Below are positions 62,024 through 64,000 of a DNA stretch of 64,000 nt, one piece after another. The stretch's first letter is position 1. Each line of letters starts with the position of its first letter. The notes beneath the pieces are model-generated. The model was not told where the DNA came from and ran no database searches. It worked only from the letters and a program-made list of their open reading frames with translations. A program made the translations under genes and the position numbers. The stretch spans positions 1 to 64,000 of the forward strand of contig CAMEFI010000016.1 of assembly GCA_945915475.1 (NCBI GenBank), in the 5' to 3' direction. Origin of the DNA: an uncultured Clostridium sp. Lineage in GTDB: Bacteria > Bacillota > Clostridia > Lachnospirales > Lachnospiraceae.

Positions 62024-63712
62024 ATGATAATTGGTATTGATTTAGGAACGACAAACAGCTTAGTAGCGTATTATACGGAAGAAGGACCTAAGATTATTCC
62101 AAACCGGTTAGGAAAGAATCTGACACCATCGGTGGTGAGTGTAGATGAAGATGGACAAGTCTATATTGGAGAAACGGCAAAAGAAAGGATGTTGTTGCAT
62201 CCGGAAAGTTCTGCGTCTGTTTTCAAGAGAAGCATGGGAAGTGAGAAGGTGTATGAGTTATCCGGGAAGAAATTCTTACCGGAGGAACTTTCTGCGTTAG
62301 TTTTGAGGGCGTTGAAAGAAGATGCGGAGTGCTATCTTCAGGAGGAGGTGACAGAGGCTGTCATCAGTGTACCGGCATATTTTAATGATGAACGGCGAAA
62401 GGCAACAAAGCGTGCCGGAGAGTTGGCAGGTCTCAAAGTGGAACGTATTATCAGCGAACCGACAGCAGCAGCTATTGCATATGGATTATATCAGAATCGG
62501 GAAAATGGCAAGTTTCTGGTGTTTGATTTAGGTGGTGGAACCTTTGATGTTTCTATTTTGGAGTTGTTTGATTCCATTATAGAGGTACGAGCCGTAGCCG
62601 GAGATAACTTCTTAGGCGGTGAGGATTTCACAAAGGTGGTGGAACAGATATTTTTTGATAAGAATCCGGAGATTGACCGGGATGATCTGACTGACAAGGA
62701 ACAGCGGCATGTGACGAAACAGGCTGAAAATTGTAAGATTGGGTTTTCGGATGATCGGATATCAAAAATGACCTGTAAGTTAAAAGATAAGACATATGAG
62801 ATGGAATTATCCATGAATGAATATGAGGCAAAATGTGATGAATTGCTTGATAAGATTCGTCAGCCCATTAAGAGAAGCCTCTCGGATGCAAATGTCAGAC
62901 TGAAAGATATAGACAGGGTTGTGCTGGTGGGCGGTGCAACGAAGCTTCCATTTATTCGTAAATTTGTGGGTAAGCTGTTCCATAATCTACCGGATACATC
63001 CATTAATCCTGATGAAGCAGTTGCTTTAGGTGCGGCAGTGCAGGGGGCTATGAAGGAGCGAAAGGATAGTATCAAAGAGGTGATTCTTACTGATGTGTGT
63101 CCCTTTACCCTGGGAACCGAGGTTGTATTAGAAAAAGAAAATGGAAGATATGAAGATGGACATTTCTGCCCGATCATTGAGAGGAATACAACCATTCCTG
63201 CCAGCCGGACAGAAAGATTATATACAGTAAATGACAATCAGACGCAGATTCGTTGTAAGGTATTACAAGGCGAAAGTCGTTTTGCCTCCAATAATGTTTT
63301 TCTTGGAGAAATCCGTATCAGGGTACCCAAGGCAGAAGCTGGAAAGGAAGCAGTAGATGTAACTTATACATATGATGTGAATTCTATTCTGGAGGTAGAA
63401 ATCAAGGTGGTGTCAACGGGAGAGATTACAAAGCAGATTATCAAGACTAACGCAACCGATATGACGGAAGAAGAGATCAGGGAAAGAATGGAAGCACTTT
63501 CTTACTTGAAGATACATCCAAGAGATAAAGAAGAAAATAAATTGTTGCTGCTTCGGGGAGAACGGCTTTATGAGGAAAGTGTTGGACGGGAACGTATGCA
63601 GATCGAATATGCACTAAGAGAATTTGAAAAGGCATTGGATACCAGGGAAGATAGTGTGATTGAAGGGGCCAGGAGAGATTTTAAGGAATTTCTGGAGAAC
63701 TTTTCTGAGTGA
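62024..63712 (+). CDS. HscC-like Hsp70 chaperone
   Basis: The 562-residue protein has the Hsp70 ATPase domain: GIDLGTTNSLVAYY, VISVPAYFNDERRKATKRAGELAGL, SEPTAAAIAYGL, VFDLGGGTFDVSILEL and VGGATKLPFIR. The substrate domain follows (TLGTEVVLEKENG, RTERLYTVNDNQTQIRCKVLQGE). It is shorter than DnaK (~600-640) and lacks its acidic EEVD-like or disordered tail, which fits the HscC class. The E. coli HscC partners are J proteins DjlB and DjlC; here the partner is probably the J-like/TPR protein 11 bases upstream. It is not in a grpE-dnaK-dnaJ setting, so it is an accessory Hsp70 with unknown clients. Confidence 0.9.
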   Translation: MIIGIDLGTTNSLVAYYTEEGPKIIPNRLGKNLTPSVVSVDEDGQVYIGETAKERMLLHPESSASVFKRSMGSEKVYELSGKKFLPEELSALVLRALKEDAECYLQEEVTEAVISVPAYFNDERRKATKRAGELAGLKVERIISEPTAAAIAYGLYQNRENGKFLVFDLGGGTFDVSILELFDSIIEVRAVAGDNFLGGEDFTKVVEQIFFDKNPEIDRDDLTDKEQRHVTKQAENCKIGFSDDRISKMTCKLKDKTYEMELSMNEYEAKCDELLDKIRQPIKRSLSDANVRLKDIDRVVLVGGATKLPFIRKFVGKLFHNLPDTSINPDEAVALGAAVQGAMKERKDSIKEVILTDVCPFTLGTEVVLEKENGRYEDGHFCPIIERNTTIPASRTERLYTVNDNQTQIRCKVLQGESRFASNNVFLGEIRIRVPKAEAGKEAVDVTYTYDVNSILEVEIKVVSTGEITKQIIKTNATDMTEEEIRERMEALSYLKIHPRDKEENKLLLLRGERLYEESVGRERMQIEYALREFEKALDTREDSVIEGARRDFKEFLENFSE

Positions 63713-63816
63713 CTTTACAAAAATAGCGATTTTGATTATAATGTGACTGTTGTATAAGATATATGCGTTTTTGAAATGCTACAGCAGTTCCAGTATAATA
63801 TTAGGAGGATGAAAGA

Positions 63817-64000
63817 ATGGATTATAAAAATGCCGGAGTAGACATTGAAGCAGGATATAAGTCAGTAGAATTGATGAAGGCATCTGTGAAGAAGACAATG
63901 CGTGAGGAAGTGATTGGCGGACTTGGAGGTTTTTCAGGTGCATTTTCTCTTAAGAAGATCAAAGAGATGGAGGATCCCGTTCTTTTATCAGGTACAGATG
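63817..64000 (+). CDS. purM: Phosphoribosylformylglycinamidine cyclo-ligase, 5' part (window ends)
   Basis: Sixty-one codons are visible. [20 protein letters not shown], then [28 protein letters not shown], matches the start of PurM, which makes aminoimidazole ribonucleotide in purine synthesis. AGGAGG (63803-63808) is well spaced before the ATG. The gene continues beyond the window. Confidence 0.9.
   Translation, partial: MDYKNAGVDIEAGYKSVELMKASVKKTMREEVIGGLGGFSGAFSLKKIKEMEDPVLLSGTD

Overview
The window reads as a chromosomal segment of a low-GC, spore-forming Gram-positive clostridium, most probably a Lachnospiraceae gut anaerobe. The reasons are spoVAA-AB-AC, an alpha2-type glycyl-tRNA synthetase, pyruvate phosphate dikinase, a T-box-controlled aspS, a FeoA-FeoB fusion, an M16C peptidase, a FliB-like protein and a TetM-like/NYN fusion, together with consistent AGGAGG-type ribosome binding sites and sigma-A promoters. 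The genus cannot be fixed from the sequence alone. No prophage, plasmid backbone, CRISPR array or large transposon is visible. The only mobile-looking items are short non-coding repeats.

Layout. 1-4.4 kb: a soluble heavy-metal-binding protein and a Zn/Cd/Pb-type P-ATPase lie between two copies of a roughly 210-bp repeat, followed by enolase and a small GlsB-type membrane protein. 4.4-6.1 kb (minus): spoVAA-AB-AC, with a 68-bp repeat derivative between AA and AB. 6.3-11.5 kb: a secreted fibronectin-III protein, then a tight run of nrnA-like, proB, fliB-like and a YjdF-like membrane protein. 11.5-13.7 kb: T-box leader and aspS. 13.7-19.8 kb: repeat copy, YitT-family protein, Na/Pi transporter behind a PhoP-box-like site, a small membrane protein, MATE exporter, a DUF3877-like protein and a ZIP metal transporter. 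20-22.2 kb: a radical-SAM/partner pair of the predicted DNA modification or repair type. 22.3-27.6 kb: a small orphan gene, then a very large beta-propeller HD-GYP receptor and a BMP-type binding protein. 27.6-30.2 kb: a TetM-like GTPase joined to a NYN nuclease domain but split by a frameshift. 30.3-35.5 kb (minus): MoxR, DUF58, a membrane protein, Maf and a glycosyltransferase with a C-terminal winged helix. 35.5-37.5 kb: repeat copy, transglutaminase-like protein and DUF1700 protein. 37.6-44.8 kb: tRNA-Val and tRNA-Met, M16C peptidase, era, recO, a lipoprotein and glyQS. 44.8-50.1 kb: a PocR chemoreceptor-like protein (minus), an SH3-NlpC/P60 hydrolase and ppdK. 50.3-58.4 kb: acyltransferase, AlkD-like protein, feoAB, cardiolipin synthase, isochorismatase-like hydrolase and convergent purE/purC. 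58.5-64 kb: a J-like/TPR protein with an HscC-like Hsp70, then the 5' end of purM.

The points of most interest are: (i) a dispersed non-coding repeat family (five copies) with imperfect inverted termini, 11-16-bp flanking duplications, an internally deleted 68-bp form and outward-facing promoter-like sequences; (ii) the propeller/HD-GYP receptor paired with a BMP protein; (iii) the GTPase-NYN fusion and its frameshift; (iv) the J-like/TPR plus Hsp70 pair in which HPD is replaced; (v) the radical-SAM DNA-repair-type pair; (vi) an aspS T-box whose specifier reads as an asparagine codon; (vii) a glycosyltransferase-winged-helix fusion. All functional statements come from reading motifs by eye; no database search was run.
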